DNA of 64,000 bases from Caprella mutica. Its lineage: Eukaryota; Arthropoda; Malacostraca; Amphipoda; Caprellidae. The notes beneath the pieces are model-generated. The model was not told the origin of the DNA, searched no databases, and saw nothing but the letters and a program-made list of their open reading frames with translations. Positions 24,546 through 39,500 of this stretch are shown here, piece after piece. The position numbers were made by a program, and so were the translations under genes. Position 1 is the first letter of the stretch, and each line of letters begins with the position of its first letter. Location of the stretch: contig CANNZV010000343.1 in the NCBI GenBank assembly GCA_947561585.1, positions 339,181-403,180 of the forward strand, in the 5' to 3' direction.

Positions 24546-27500
24546 ATGGCTACTCTCCGCCATTTTTTCTTGGTCATAATAGTTTTATCTTCTACTTTGG
24601 CGCTCAAACTGCCTACGAATAACGGCACTGCGAACGATGTGAATGAAAATAAAAATTTAAAAGAAACCGAAGCTAAAGTATACACGGAAAGACCATCAAC
24701 TTTTCCTGCATTACATACTTCTTCCAGAGTACCTACTCCTTCAGCTTTACCTACTGTAGCTGCAGTACCTACTTTATCCAATGTAGACTCAGTTTCCGAA
24801 GACGTGTCTACTGATGATATCAGTGAGGAAGCAGAAGGTTTCGCCTCTCAAATCAATGGCTTTGATAAGAAGAGTGATGGTTCAGATACTTTTCTGAAAG
24901 GGGAAATTAATGCTGACTCTGTGAAAAATGCTGATTTGAATCTAGGTACTCATGGTCCTGGTAACAATGGCACTCAAGTCCACGAAGTGAACAATAACAC
25001 CAGTGTTTCTGAACTTGAAGACAACTTTCTAGGAGGCAAAAAGCAAACTTCCGTTTCCATCAAAACTTCAACAGAAACTTTGTTTGTTAGTTCCCCGCCA
25101 AATAAGAATCTAGGAACAACATTCCTGAAAGAGAACACAGCTCTAAATGGCTCGGAGAGTTCTAACTTCACGATAAAACCTTCCACTGGTGGTAATTCAG
25201 GGCGCCAAATAGGTAAATCTGCCTACAAACTAGGCAATGGCGGAGATTCTAAGACTTCAGACAGTAGTGGCTTGCACAGAAAGAACACTAAATTTATGGG
25301 ACGAAGAGTGGACTGGAAGGGACGACTTAACGGCTCCAGAGTGGTTAATTCTGAAGATAATTCAGGTGAGAACTACTTTTGGTGATGATAGCATGCTTTG
25401 CATTTATTATAGCTACATAACTTCACATTTTTCACTGTCGAAAAAAGCGTGGTGACTTTTTTTTCAAAACGGTGGAGTTTTCCTCAGATTTAATTGAACG
25501 CTGGTGGAATTTTCCTGTTGGAACTTACCGCGGGGGATTTTATCGCCCACGGATTTTAGGTTCAAAGGGAAAGCAATATTTTCGTCAAAAAGTGACTCTT
25601 GGTGATGTGGATGTTTGATTTGATTCTTGAAATAACTTCAAACAAAATATTCTCACGTCTCAGCTTTCCCTGGGGAAATTATCACTCTAGGTATGTAGGG
25701 TAAGTTACGAATTATCGGACGGTTTCACATATTTGATCATATAAGATAAAAATTCATAGTAATTAATAATAAAATAACGAGTTGAAATGTCAAATTAAAT
25801 ACTTTTTCATTACATGATCGAAAACACGGAACAGTTCGATAGTTCATAACTTACCCTATCTCCTTCTGTACCACTGCCTATGTTATAAAATCAGTTAAAG
25901 TTAACATATATTACTTAATTATCTATACCTATTCATCGCAATTAGTACTATAATAAAGCCTTTGATATGACTATCAATCACAGTCTTTGTGCCATCCCTC
26001 TAACTCCTTTTAGGTATTTGCAGTCCTTTTTTCGGAATACTCTTTTGGGTATACTAAGGAACAAGTTCTCGATAAGCACATTACTGTTGTATTCTTTGCA
26101 TAACAGGTTTGGCACAATAAGGACATATTTGTTCAACACTCTGTTCAGTATAGTGTGTACAGTAGTGGCTTGTTATTATTATTCTAACAACTCTTAGGCT
26201 AATTTAGATAGTATGATTATTTGGTTACAGTGATTTAATTCATTATATGATAATGGTTAGTGATAACTAAATTAAATAACCATGCTTAGATGATTACCAC
26301 TTAGGTTTCTATTTATGATAATCATTAGCCTACTTCGTGTTCATTAATGATAACCACCTATAATAACTATATTTAATTATATATGATAACCAAGCTAGTC
26401 ATTATTATATCCAGCCACAATGGAGTAGATAATAACCATGTAATGATAACCATTAGATGATAACCACTAAATGATTATCAGTAGATTATAACCATGTGTA
26501 GATGATAACCAGTAGATGAAAACTAGTAAATGATAACCACAAGATGATAACCATTAACTGATAACCAGTATAACCACCAAATGGTAACCATGTGATGATA
26601 ACCAGTATAACCACTAGATGATAACCATGTGATGATAACCAGTATAACCACCAAATGATAACCGTGTGATGATAACCAGTATAACCACCAAGTGATAACC
26701 GTATGGTGGAGATAAGACATCAAACTTCACTCCAATAATTGCAGTCAATATCAAACCGACACAGTGGCGCCTAGCGGATATCATTGCCAGTGAGCGAATG
26801 TGATGGTAATAGGAGCGAATGTGATGGTAATGGGAGCGAATGTGATGGTAATGGGAGCGAATGTGATGGTAATGGGAGCGAATGTGATGGTAATGGGAGG
26901 GAATGTGATGGTAATGGGAGGGAATGTGATAGGAATGTGATGGTAATGGGAGGGAATGTGATGGTAATGGGAGGGAATGTGATGGTAATGGGAGGGAATG
27001 TGATGGTAATGGGAGGGAATGTGATGGTAATGGGAGGGAATGTGATGGTAATGGGAGGGAATGTGATGGTAATGGAAGGGAATGTGATGGTAATGGGAGG
27101 GAATGTGATGGTAATGGGAGGGAATGTGATGGTAATGGGAGGGAATGTGATGGTAATGGGAGGGAATGTGATGGTAATGGGAGGGAATGTGGTGGTAATG
27201 GGAGGGAATGTGATGGTAATGGGAGGGAATGTGATGGTAATGGGAGGGAATGTGATGGTAATGGGAGGGAATGTGATGGTAATGGGAGGGAATGTGATGG
27301 TAATGGGAGGGAATGTGATGGTAATGGGAGGGAATGTGATGATAATGTGAGGGAATGTGATGGTAATGGGAGGGAATGAGATGGTAATGGGAGGGAATGT
27401 GATGGTAATGGGAGCGAATGTGATGGTAATGGGAGGGAATGTGATGGTAATGGGAGGGAATGTGATGGTAATGGGAGGGAATGTGATGGTAATGTGAGGG

Positions 27501-30500
27501 AATGTGATGGTAATGGGAGGGAATGTGATGGTAATGGGAGGGAATGTGATGGTAATGGGAGGGAATGTGATGATAATGTGAGGGAATGTGAATGTGATGG
27601 TAATGCGTAGGAATGGGAATGTGATTGTAATGTGATGGGATGTTATGGTAATGTGAATGTGAGGGAATGTGAATGTGATGATAATGCGAGGGAATGTGAT
27701 GGTATGGGAATGTGATGGGATGGAAATGTGAAAAATGTGCAGTGTGACAATGTGTGTTTGTCTCTCCACTTCACAGAAGAGTTTCTGTGCCGATATTTCC
27801 TCTCACATTTTATCTTTTTGTAACCCAATCCAGTGAATAAAGAATGGCAACTCTATCCTTTGGAGGCAAATATACAAAAAACCTTTTTCTGTGTTCTATA
27901 AGAGAGGGGCACTACCATAAAATAGAGCATAAAGTTATGGGGGGCAAAATCTCCCCTTCTCTTCCATCACCTTCTAAAAGTGGTGGGGAGTTCTTTACGA
28001 TGATATCTTGACTTTTTCACACCGACAGAAAGAAGTGTTAGTACTGCGGTGATGGGTACACACAGAGAAAGTTATAGTGGGGCCATAGAAGATTCAAGAT
28101 TGAGAAGGGAAGGGGTGGTGGTGCCATAGATGATAAAGAGGGGATGTTATGATGGGGCCATAGATGATAAGGAGGGAATATTATTGTGGGGCCATAGAAG
28201 ATTAAGAGAGAAAATCATGGTAGGGCCATAGATGATTGAGAGAAAGGTATGGTGGGGCCATAGAATATTAAGAGAAAGTTATGGTGGGGCCATAGATGAT
28301 TGAGAGGGGGTACCCACTTTATCATCTATTAGATCTGGAATATGATTTGAAACATCCTTTTTTATAGTATGAAGAACATTGTTAATATTATCTATATATT
28401 ATCTTTAATTACTGTTAATATCCGAATAAACTGAAATTAGTACATTCCTTCTTTTGTTTCTGTTTGCAGTTAATCTCCTAACGTAATTAATATCTCACTA
28501 TTTTCACATCCCAGTTCAATTCTCATTGTGGAGGGGAGGTGTTATTGGTATCGTCTGTGCAACCAAGCGTTCGAATCCATGCGTTCGAAGTCGCTGGCTT
28601 CAAGTTGATATACCCTAATGGCTCTGCCGCCCCGTCCTTTTTTATTACTTTGCTTTAAATCTTTGCGAGTGTTGCGGTTGAAATTTGATATTCGCCTCTA
28701 ATTTATGGGATGCTGTTGAAGAGCTTTGAAGAGCGCTGGTACTTTTTGCTCCTACTTTAACGAGGTAAAGGAATTTGTATTAATAGGTATTGAGTGAATG
28801 ATCTGAGAGTGTTTAGAAGGCATACCACCATCCACTATATTGCAATTGGTACGCCTGATTGGTAATCGAATTAGTGGATTTACAATTGAATAATCGACAT
28901 AACTTGATCTCAGCTAATTTTTTTTAAATTAGTAAAAAATCTAAATTGCTAAATCTATCTCATTGAAATAAGAAGCAGCCTGAGTGTTTATAAATGATTT
29001 CGGCTGTTAAATGGACGTTATGAGCGTTACATAAAATGAGTTCTTTTTCATTGCCGATGGTCCCGCTCCGTCTGTTCCAATTAGGCCTTTAAACTCACAG
29101 TGAAAAATTAGGACTATTAGCAGACATGCCTGTTCGCACTTCGGGATGGACCGGCGCTAAACGAACCGGAAAAAGCGGCCCAAATTGGAAAACTTACGCT
29201 AAAATGTAAATGGAAAGGAAATGGTTATGACGGCGAAAAGGAAGTTGGGAAAGATAAGTTGGCTAATCTGTTCTTTTTCTCTTTCGTCTGCTTGTAGAGA
29301 AGTGAGATGAAATCGTCTGAAAATCTTAATGTAGAAATAATTTGTTCTTCTCTCTCGTCTGGTCGTAGTGAAAAGAAATGAAATCTATTGAAATCGAAAC
29401 CTGTGATATCAAATCTTATCTAGTTTTCATTTGTTGGCAAACTTTCAACAGAAGTTTCACTTCTACGAAATGAAAAAGTAGTAATTTGAACAGGAGGAAG
29501 ATTCTCTTCATAACTTCAGGGCTTAGAAACATTCTGTGGACTTTACTTTTCGACTGAAATGAATAGGTAAAAGTGTAACTGTTTTAGAAAATACTTAGAT
29601 ACCACTCTTAAACATCAACTGGTTGTATTATTAGGAAACATTTTCTCAAAAGTAAAGCTCTATTACTGTGAAACATTAATTTCCAAACTACTTAAATGAT
29701 GTACTCTATTAACTAGTTACCAACTTATTTAAAGATCTGTTATGTTATCCTAACGTCATTGCTGATTATACAAGAGATTGTAATCTGCTTATATACACAG
29801 TACGTTGTGAATGGTAGCTACTGTGATACGTTAGTCTAACATAGATATCACATTCTACTTCACTAAGAGTTGTTTGTTGTTCTGATATATGATGCCTCTT
29901 CGTTACTCCAATTAGCGCAAATTAAGACAATATATTACGGCGAGTTGTTTGGGTTCTGTCTTGGGGAATTGTTTGGTCTTCTTTGTTGTAGGTTATTAGT
30001 GCTATGATTGCGTGGTGGTATAAATATAGCACGCGATAGTATTGTGAAGTAGGTTCTTTGTCTTAATAAGACGTCATTTTATTTTTAGTCCTAGACCACT
30101 TTATATGGGTGGTGAAGTATTTAAACGATATTTTCGTCACGTACTAAGGATCTTAAAGAATAGTAATCGTAGTCAAGTGAGACTGTGTTAAGGTTATGGT
30201 TGATTTACTTAATGGCCGTACACACGTAGGCTTTTTAAAGTCTTTCCACCAGACCTTTTGCTAAGCTAAAAAAGTAGGAGGAGCTTAGCAAAAAGTCTGG
30301 TGGAAAGACTTAAAAAACCCTACGTGTGCACTGCCCTTTAGTTAACCTGAATCTGTTTTGTGCAAAGAAATTATTTATGGCGGCTGTCCAATGAATTGAG
30401 TAGCTAATATGCCTTCATCACTGCTGAGCCAATTGAACAGCAGGAGGCGATAAAAAGAAGTGCTGGTCGAAGAACACTTTTTCTCACTATGGAAATTCAA

Positions 30501-33500
30501 TATGGCGATAATTAATGGGCTGAACGAACTTTCCTTTACTTGGACTGATTGGAAAATCTGGGCTAGTGTTGGTATTTTTACTTTGTATTACCAAACTGAA
30601 ATATCAGTGATATCACCGTTATAATATAAAATAATTGTAAGAAATACTTCATAATTAATATTAGTCGATATTATAATTCTCTGTTAGATTTACCTGTACT
30701 TATAATAAATGATTCTAGGTCTACCTTTATATATTTTTCAAAAGAAGTAATTAGGTGAAATTGTTCTTTTTTCACTGAATTGTATGCTTATTGTATATAA
30801 AATTTCGTCTTATGCAAAATAATGAAATTTATTTTATTTATTGAACTCTTCAAATTATCACAGTTCTTAGAACTCTGTATCATCTCAACTTCTGTAACTC
30901 AATAAGCAGAAAGAACTCAATTCCTCAAGTTTAGCAAATGATTATAGTCCCTTTAGTGTCATTTCATTCGTTGCTATTGGGTTACTGCAGACTTTTCTGG
31001 ACATACTCCACTTGATTATACACCTAGAAATTGAACCGTAGTATATTTTTTTCTTTTTTCCTGTATTCAACTTCATTAAAGCGACATTAACTGTTTGCAG
31101 CAAAAGCGCATGAATGTAAATGTCCCAATTAATTGTTATTTGACTATCAGTCACTCCGTCCGGTTACACCTACCCCTTCCTTGCCGTCAATTTCAACACA
31201 ATGACTAATGTCCTCCAGGCGACACTGGGTTGGGGATCGATTCTGTCTATGCATTGGAATACACAGACACATTTCTGTCGGCGTCTGCACTCAAAGGTGT
31301 ATCTGTCTCTTCTCTGTTGCAACTGAACACATACTCTTACGACCTGCAAACTGGACGTCAACTACAGTATGCGATGTTATTCTAGTTATTGCAATAGTTA
31401 TTTAAAGGACTAGGTAGCTTTGAAATGTTATTCTAGTTATTGCAATAGTTATTTAAAGGACTAGGTAGCTTTGAAATGTTATTCTAGTTATTGCAATAGT
31501 TATTTAAAGGACTAGGTAGCTTTGAAATGTTATTCTAGTTATTGCAATAGTTATTTAAAGGACTAGGTAGCTTTGAAATGTTATTCTAGTTATTGCAATA
31601 GTTATTTAAAGGACTAGGTAGCTAGGTATTTAGAGTACCTGACTGCTAGGTAGTTTTTGATCACTATTTAGAATACCTACTTACTAGGTAGCGTTATCCT
31701 TTCTATTCACAGTACCTACTAGGTAGCGTTATACTTTCTATTCACAGTACCTACTAGGTAGCGTTATACTTTCTATTCACAGTATCTACTAGGTAGCGTT
31801 ATCCTTTTCTATTCACAGTACCTGCTAGTCTAGGAAGCGATATCCCTTCTATTGCTAGTACCTACTAGGTTGTGTTATCCTTTCTATTGCTAGTAAATAC
31901 TAGGTAGCGTTATCCCTTCTATTGATAATTCCTACTAGGTAGCGTTGTCCTTTCTATTGCTAGTTGCTACTAGGTAGCGTTATCCCTTCTATTGATAATT
32001 CCTACTAGGTAGCGTTGTCCTTTCTATTGCTAGTTGCTACTAGGTAGCGTTATCCCTTCTTTTTCTAGTACCTACTAGGTAGCGTTATCCTTTCCATCAC
32101 TAGTAGCTACTAGGTAGCGTTATCCCTTCTTTTTCTAGTACCTACTAGGTAGCGTTATCCCTTCCATCACTAGTAGCTACTAGGTAGCGTTATCCCTTCT
32201 GTTGCTAGTAGCTAATAGGTAGCGTTATCCTTTCTCTTGCTAGTTGCTACTAGGTAGCGTTATCCTTTCTCTTGCTAGTACCTACTAGGTAGCGTTATCC
32301 CTTCTGTTGCTAGTAGCTACTAGGTAGCGTTATCCTTTCTCTTGCTAGTACCTACTAGGTAGCGTTATCCCTTCTGTTGCTAGTAGCTACTAGGTAGCGT
32401 TATCCTTTCTCTTGCTAGTACCTACTAGGTAGCGTTTTCCTTTCCATCGCTAGGCTAGTCACACACGTCTATCTAATGGTCATCAGTGGAATCAATACAT
32501 CAAGTTACGTACCTTTTGAACTGTGACACACATGTTGTTCTGCTGCTTCGTATAGTCGCTATGAATGTTTGTTCCATTATCTAATAATAATGCATATCGT
32601 CTATCTAATTCTAAAGTTTATTCATTTGCTTAACAATAAGATATTGATGAATTCTTATTCAAATAATGATATCAGTCTGTACTCTAATATTTCAGTCACT
32701 TGTGTACTGTAATGTGGTAATCTTGTAATTAGTATGCAGTCAGCTGGTAACAGGGTGAGTATGGTGTAGGGGGGATTTTAATTATTATGTCACGGTCATG
32801 AATATTATTCCATGTTTAATTAGTTTCAATGAAAGTGTAAGACTGTATCATGAAATAATAAACATGCAGATGTTAAGAAGATTAGCATGAAGTTCTTTCA
32901 AAACTTCGAAACGGTCTCCTTGTTGTTAGTTCTTGACGAAGTAAACTGATTTAATTAACGATAGGAGTTTTATGGGAGAAAATAAACTAGGTTTGTGATT
33001 TAGTAATTGGTGAAACCCGCACAAACTTTTTAAATAACTTATTACATTTTGAATAATAACTAATAAGAGTGCTCTGTTCTTCACCTAGTGTGAATTTACG
33101 TTAAGTTCTTCGTATCTTGACATGGCTGAGTACACTGGGCATGGTTGTAAAGGCTAGTTTTAAGTGTTATTGAAGTTAGCATTTCAAGGAATAAAAAGAC
33201 GAATGGTACTGAAAGAAAATGTATGCAATATATTTGTTTGTTTTTGGAAATTTTCCGAGTTCCTAATAATTGATACGGTGAATTTGCAGTGAATTGATGA
33301 GTAAATTGAGAAAGAGGAGTAGGGAGGAGCTATAGTGAATTGATGAGTAAATTGAGAAAGAGGAGTTGGGAGGAGCTATAGTGAACTGATGAGTAAATTG
33401 AGAAAGAGGAGTAGGGAGGAGCTATAGTGAATTGATGAGTAAATTGAGGAAGAGGAGTTGGGAGGAGCTATAGTGAATTGATGAGTAAATTGAGAAAGAG

Positions 33501-36500
33501 GAGTTGGGAGGAGCTATAGTGAATTAATGAGTAAATTGAGAAAGAGGAGTTGGGAGGAGCTATAGTGAATTGATGAGTAAATTAAGAAAGAGGAGTAGGG
33601 AGGAATTCTCCATCTTGCCATTGACAGTCTTTCAATAGAATAATATATTGTGAATATAGTTTAAGGTGGTAAATTCATGTTTTTGTGTAAATTAGGTTAT
33701 ACCTGTTTTGTTAATTTTAATATCAGTAAATTAGTAAATTTTCGCTAATTATCCTATTCCTATCAACATGATAACCAAACTTATGTTCTTAGTTATTTTA
33801 TTACCACATTGTGTATATACATGTTGTATGTAGTACGGCATGTACAGCAGTTCTTGCTTCAGTTCTTTAAGTTCTGCAACAGTTGTGTCATCTTGCATAT
33901 TAATCATTCCAGATTTTTATGTGTTCAGTTTTCATAGTATTTTTTTTTATTATATAGGAAATTATTTGGAGCATTAATGTTATTTTAACTAAAATGTGGA
34001 ATTATGTTGATAATATATTTTTCATTCATATACTTTTAAATAAATATACAAAACAATTAATGTGAAGTTATAAATTTGAACTTGAGTTATATTTTAGATT
34101 TCAATTCTCCTGGTTAGAATTACCAGTGATTGATCACATACACTAGAGAGTCAGTGACACCTGTGTGTGTATCCATGACTCATACTCCCCCCCCCCCCTT
34201 TTGACTAGGTGGGGGAGGGGCGGTAAAACCCCACTGGCGCCAGCTGCACAGCCAACCGTGTCCTCATTTCATTCCAATTAAAACCATTCCGTCTAATAAT
34301 TTCCTCTCCACTCAAACTTGAACAAATAATATTTAGCATCTAAGTAGATTATATTATTGGCTCTAAGTGACTCTAAAAACCATTATTTAGAAGTAAATAA
34401 TAAAAGATAAAACTGGAATAGAAAATATTGGAATATCGCAGTCTCTGCTGGAAATAGAAAACGCTCCAGACAATCATAGAAAACGATGGCGCCAGACGAG
34501 TGAGAATTATCATGTCTATCATTCGCATTATTGATGTCCTTTAGTTACTTAGATATTTACCGTGTTTCAACCAGTTTATCAATATATATAAAGAGCAAAT
34601 GATCATATTCACTAAATGAATATACTATAATACATGATTAAAATACTATAAATCATCAATATATATTCAACTGGTAATGTAATATCATTTCTTTCTAACT
34701 TATCAAACGATAATAATTATATCCCATTTAAATATACCTTATCAGTGTTGCCAACCTAGTAACTACGTTGATTGAATATCCGCTTCAGACTTGTTAAACC
34801 CCAATATTATTATCACTCTTTTAAAAACATCTCACTTTTATTTACATCATAATGTAAATAAAAGTGTCTCACAGATGTGTATGTGCTCACTTCATACGCT
34901 GGTGGTTAGATACTCTTGTGTGGCATTTCCTTTCTTTGTCTGTATCTCTTCCTCTAGAGATATAAATAGACTAATCATAGTGTGGGGTACTGATTCATTA
35001 TTAAACTCTTAATATTTGTGTGAATCTAAAGCCCCTTGACCTGAAACACGAGGATATGGACCATCTTGACCTGAAACACGAGGATATGGACCATCTTGAC
35101 CTGAAACACAAGGATATGGACCATCTTGACCTGAAACACGAGGATATGGACCATCTTGACCTGAAACACGAGGATCTGGACCATCTTGACTTGAAACACG
35201 AGGATCTGGACCATCTTGACCTGAAACACGAGGATATGGACCATCTTGACCTGAAACACTAGGATATGGACCATCTTGACCTGAAACACTAGGATATGGA
35301 CCATCTTGACCTGAAACACGAGGATATGGACCATCTTGACCTGAAACACGAGGATCTGGACCATCTTGACTTGAAACACGAGGATCTGGACCATCTTGAC
35401 TTGAAACACAAGGATATGGACCATCTTGACCTGAAACACGAGGATATGGACCATCTTGACCTGAAACACTAGGATATGGACCATCTTGACCTGAAACACG
35501 AGGATATGGACCATCTGGACCTGAAACACGAGGATCTGGACCATCTTGACTTGAAACACGAGGATCTGGACCATCTTGACTTGAAACACGAGGATCTGGA
35601 CCATCTTGACTTGAAACACGGTGATATGGACCATCTTGACTTGAAACACGAGGATCTGGACCATCTTGACCTGAAACACGAGGATCTGGACCATCTTGAC
35701 TTGAAACACGTGGATCTGGACCATCTTGACTTGAAACACGAGGATCTGGACCATCTTGACTTGAAACACGGTGATATGGACCATCTTGACCTGAAACACT
35801 ATGATATGGACCATCTTGCCCTGGAACACGGTGATATGGACCATTTTGCGCGACTTGCAATGTTCGCACACACGACTCTTGCGCAATCTCGAGATTGTCG
35901 CATAGTTACAGAGTCTAAAAAACGCACAAATTCGGTAAATGGAGGACATGTAGGGTAGATATTAAGGAAGGAAATTAGATTGAATATTTATTCCATAATG
36001 GGTTATAAATATAAGGGATTACCGTGTTTTTTCTGTAATAAAAAACAATCTTCGTAATTTTATGTTTGTGCGCAAGCAAACTTTTGACACTATTTATTTA
36101 TTTAGAAGTAGACAAACACAGTGGTACTATTAAAATAATCAGGACGTTAGTAGTTTCTGAGATATATCGATTAAAAGTTGGGTTCCGTTTTTCGTTGAAC
36201 AGATCTAGGAGAATTGACTACTTGGAAAATTCACTTCCCAGAATATTAGGAGTCTGAAAAATTAGTTTACTGTTTTTATTATCTAGCCCTAATTACTATC
36301 CTAATCTGAAGATAGATTTAATAAAACTCATGTATATTACTCAGTATGTTCTAATTCAAATTTAGTAGAGAATTAATGCTAATTAATAAATAATGGTCTA
36401 TAAATCAGTGTTCTGGTTCTTCCTTGTTAACATAACAGTCTAGCAGTGTTTACACGCTGCCACATGTACGGCGCTTTCTTATACACTCCAACATCAAACA

Positions 36501-39500
36501 AAGTTAAACAGACTTTAGCAAAGCTAGGAGAGGACTCTATGCCTTCTGTGAAAGAACATTCGACGCACTTCTTAACTCTAAACAATTGACACACGCGATT
36601 ACGCCTCATTTTCAACATTTAGGCTTTTGGTTAATTCACTGTAAATAGATATAATCTTTAAATGTTCATCCCCGTAAGAGTTCATCCCTAGTAGAATATT
36701 ATTTGAATCTTCTGGCAGAGATGAATTACTTGCATTTATGACTCAAGAATTAACATTTTTCAAAATTTTGACATAATTTTCCTGCAATCTTTCTTCCCAC
36801 CATTCTTAATCTATCAGAATCATCTAAAGCACGGATTTCGATGAAAAATGCCCTGTTCTGTGAAACACGCTTGGTATGGTGTGCTTGTCATGTACTGAGT
36901 GATTACCTAGATGATGTGCAAGTGGTTGATTGTACCTTTCAATTTAGTATTTACCTAATCTCCTTATTGTTAACTCAGTTGGGGAAGAAGTTGCACCACT
37001 TAGCGATCATTAGTTGGGTTACTTAGGTAGTCTGTCTAGCTACCTAGTAAAGAGGTTGAGCCTAGTTCAATAGTAGGTCGAACCCAGTTTATAAATAGGT
37101 CGAACCTAGTTCAACAGTTTGTCTATCAACCTAGTAAAGAGGTTGAACCTAGTTCAACAGTTTGTCTATCAACCTAGTAAAGAGGTTGAACCTAGTTCAC
37201 TGGTAGGTCTAACCTAGTAAATAATTGTCGAACCAATGGGTAAATATCTGGCATTTGTGCAGTTGGTACTTACTTTCTACATGCAATTAACTTTGGGGAT
37301 TTGGTTATAGTTGGAATTTAGCTTTATGAATTTTACTGATTAACTGCAATCATCCACCTGACCACATAATGTTATTTCTGGGAAGTCCCTTATATTTATC
37401 CACATTCCATAATATTAAATACATATATGGTAACGAAACAGGCGGTATACCTTCTGATAGATTTGTTTTTGCTTTACTTTAATTCTTTTTAAACTTTTCC
37501 GTTTAGCAAATGTTCAACAGCAGCTATCAATTCTTCCACTAAATGTTGTCCATTATCAGTGTTGCCAGATGAAATCCTGTGTTCCTTTTGTCTCTCACCA
37601 AAGCTTCTCATTTTTCCAATGAGGAAGACAAAGCCTCCGTTTCATCTCTGATTGTCTGCTAAAAATTAGGTACGAGTGATGCCTTTTGTTTGCCGGTGTA
37701 AACACGGGGAAATCCTTTTGAATTGTGCCGCTAAAAAGAGGTGCAATTGTAAACAGTATTCTATTGTAGTGATGGTTATAATACGCATCTACACACTGTA
37801 GCATACGCATCTACACACTGTAACATACGCATCTACACACTGTAACATACGCATCTACACACTGTAACATACGCATCTACACACTGTAACATACGCATCT
37901 ACACACTGTAACATACGCATCTACACACTGTAGCATACGCATCTACACACTGTAACATACGCATCTACACACTGTAACATACGCATCTACACACTGTAAC
38001 ATACGCATCTACACACTGTAACATACGCATCTACACACTGTAGCATACGCATCTACACACTGTAACATACGCATCTACACACTGTAACATACGCATCTAC
38101 ACACTGTAGCATACGCATCTACACACTGTAACATACGCATCTACACACTGTAACATACGCATCTACACACTGTAACATACGCATCTACACACTGTAACAT
38201 ACGCATCTACACACTGTAACATACGCATCTACACACTGTAACATACGCATCTACACACTGTAACATACGCATCTACACACTGTAACATACGCATCTACAT
38301 ACATCACATACACTTCTACATACATCACATACACATACATCACATACACATACATCACATACACATCTACATACATCACATACACATCTACATACATCAC
38401 ATACACATCTACATACATCACATGCACATCTACATACATCACATGCACATCTACATACATCACATGCACATCTACATACATCACATGCACATACATCAAA
38501 TACACATACATCACATACACATCTACATACATCACATACACATCTACATACATCACATACACATCTACATACATCACATACACATCTACATACATCACAT
38601 GCACATCTACATACATCACATGCACATCTACATACATCACATGCACATCTACATACATCACATGCACATACATCAAATACACATACATCACATACACATC
38701 TACATACATCACATGCACATCTACATACATCACATACACATCTACATACATCACATGCACATCTACATACATCACATGCACATACATCAAATACACATAC
38801 ATCACATACACATCTACATACATCACATGCACATCTACATACATCACATGCACATACATCAAATACACATACATCACATACACATCTACATACATCACAT
38901 GCACATACATCAAATACACATACATCACATACACATCTACATACATCACATACACATCTACATACATCACATACACATCTACATACATCACATACACATC
39001 TACATACATCACATACACATCTACATACATCACATACACATCTACATACATCACATACACATCTACATACATCACATACACATCTACATACATCACATAC
39101 ACATCTACATACATCACATACACATCTACATACATCACATACACATCTACATACATCACATACACATCTACATACATCACATACACATCTACATACATCA
39201 CATACACATCTACATACATCACATACACATCTACATACATCACATACACATCTACATACATCACATACACATCTACATACATCACATACACATCTACATA
39301 CATCACATACACATCTACATACATCACATACACATCTACATACATCACATACACATACATCACATACACATCTACATACATCACATACACATCTACATAC
39401 ATCACATACACATACATCACATACACATCTACATACATCACATACACATACATCACATACACATACATCACATACACATACATCACATACACATCTACAT

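Noticed and set aside
26771..27828. 332-residue minus-strand frame and 188-residue plus-strand frame
   Set aside because: Both lie in the 21-bp minisatellite inside the BAMBI intron and read only the repeat.
28560..28625. GTTCGAATCC box-B-like sequence suggesting a tRNA or SINE
   Set aside because: No cloverleaf can be folded by eye and no convincing box A is placed correctly.
35009..35958. Open frames of about 290-310 residues on both strands
   Set aside because: Produced by the 30-bp array. Similar frames on both strands argue for a repeat artefact.
37790..38300. CRISPR-like regular repeats
   Set aside because: Units are directly adjacent with no unique spacers and the DNA is eukaryotic; these are minisatellites.
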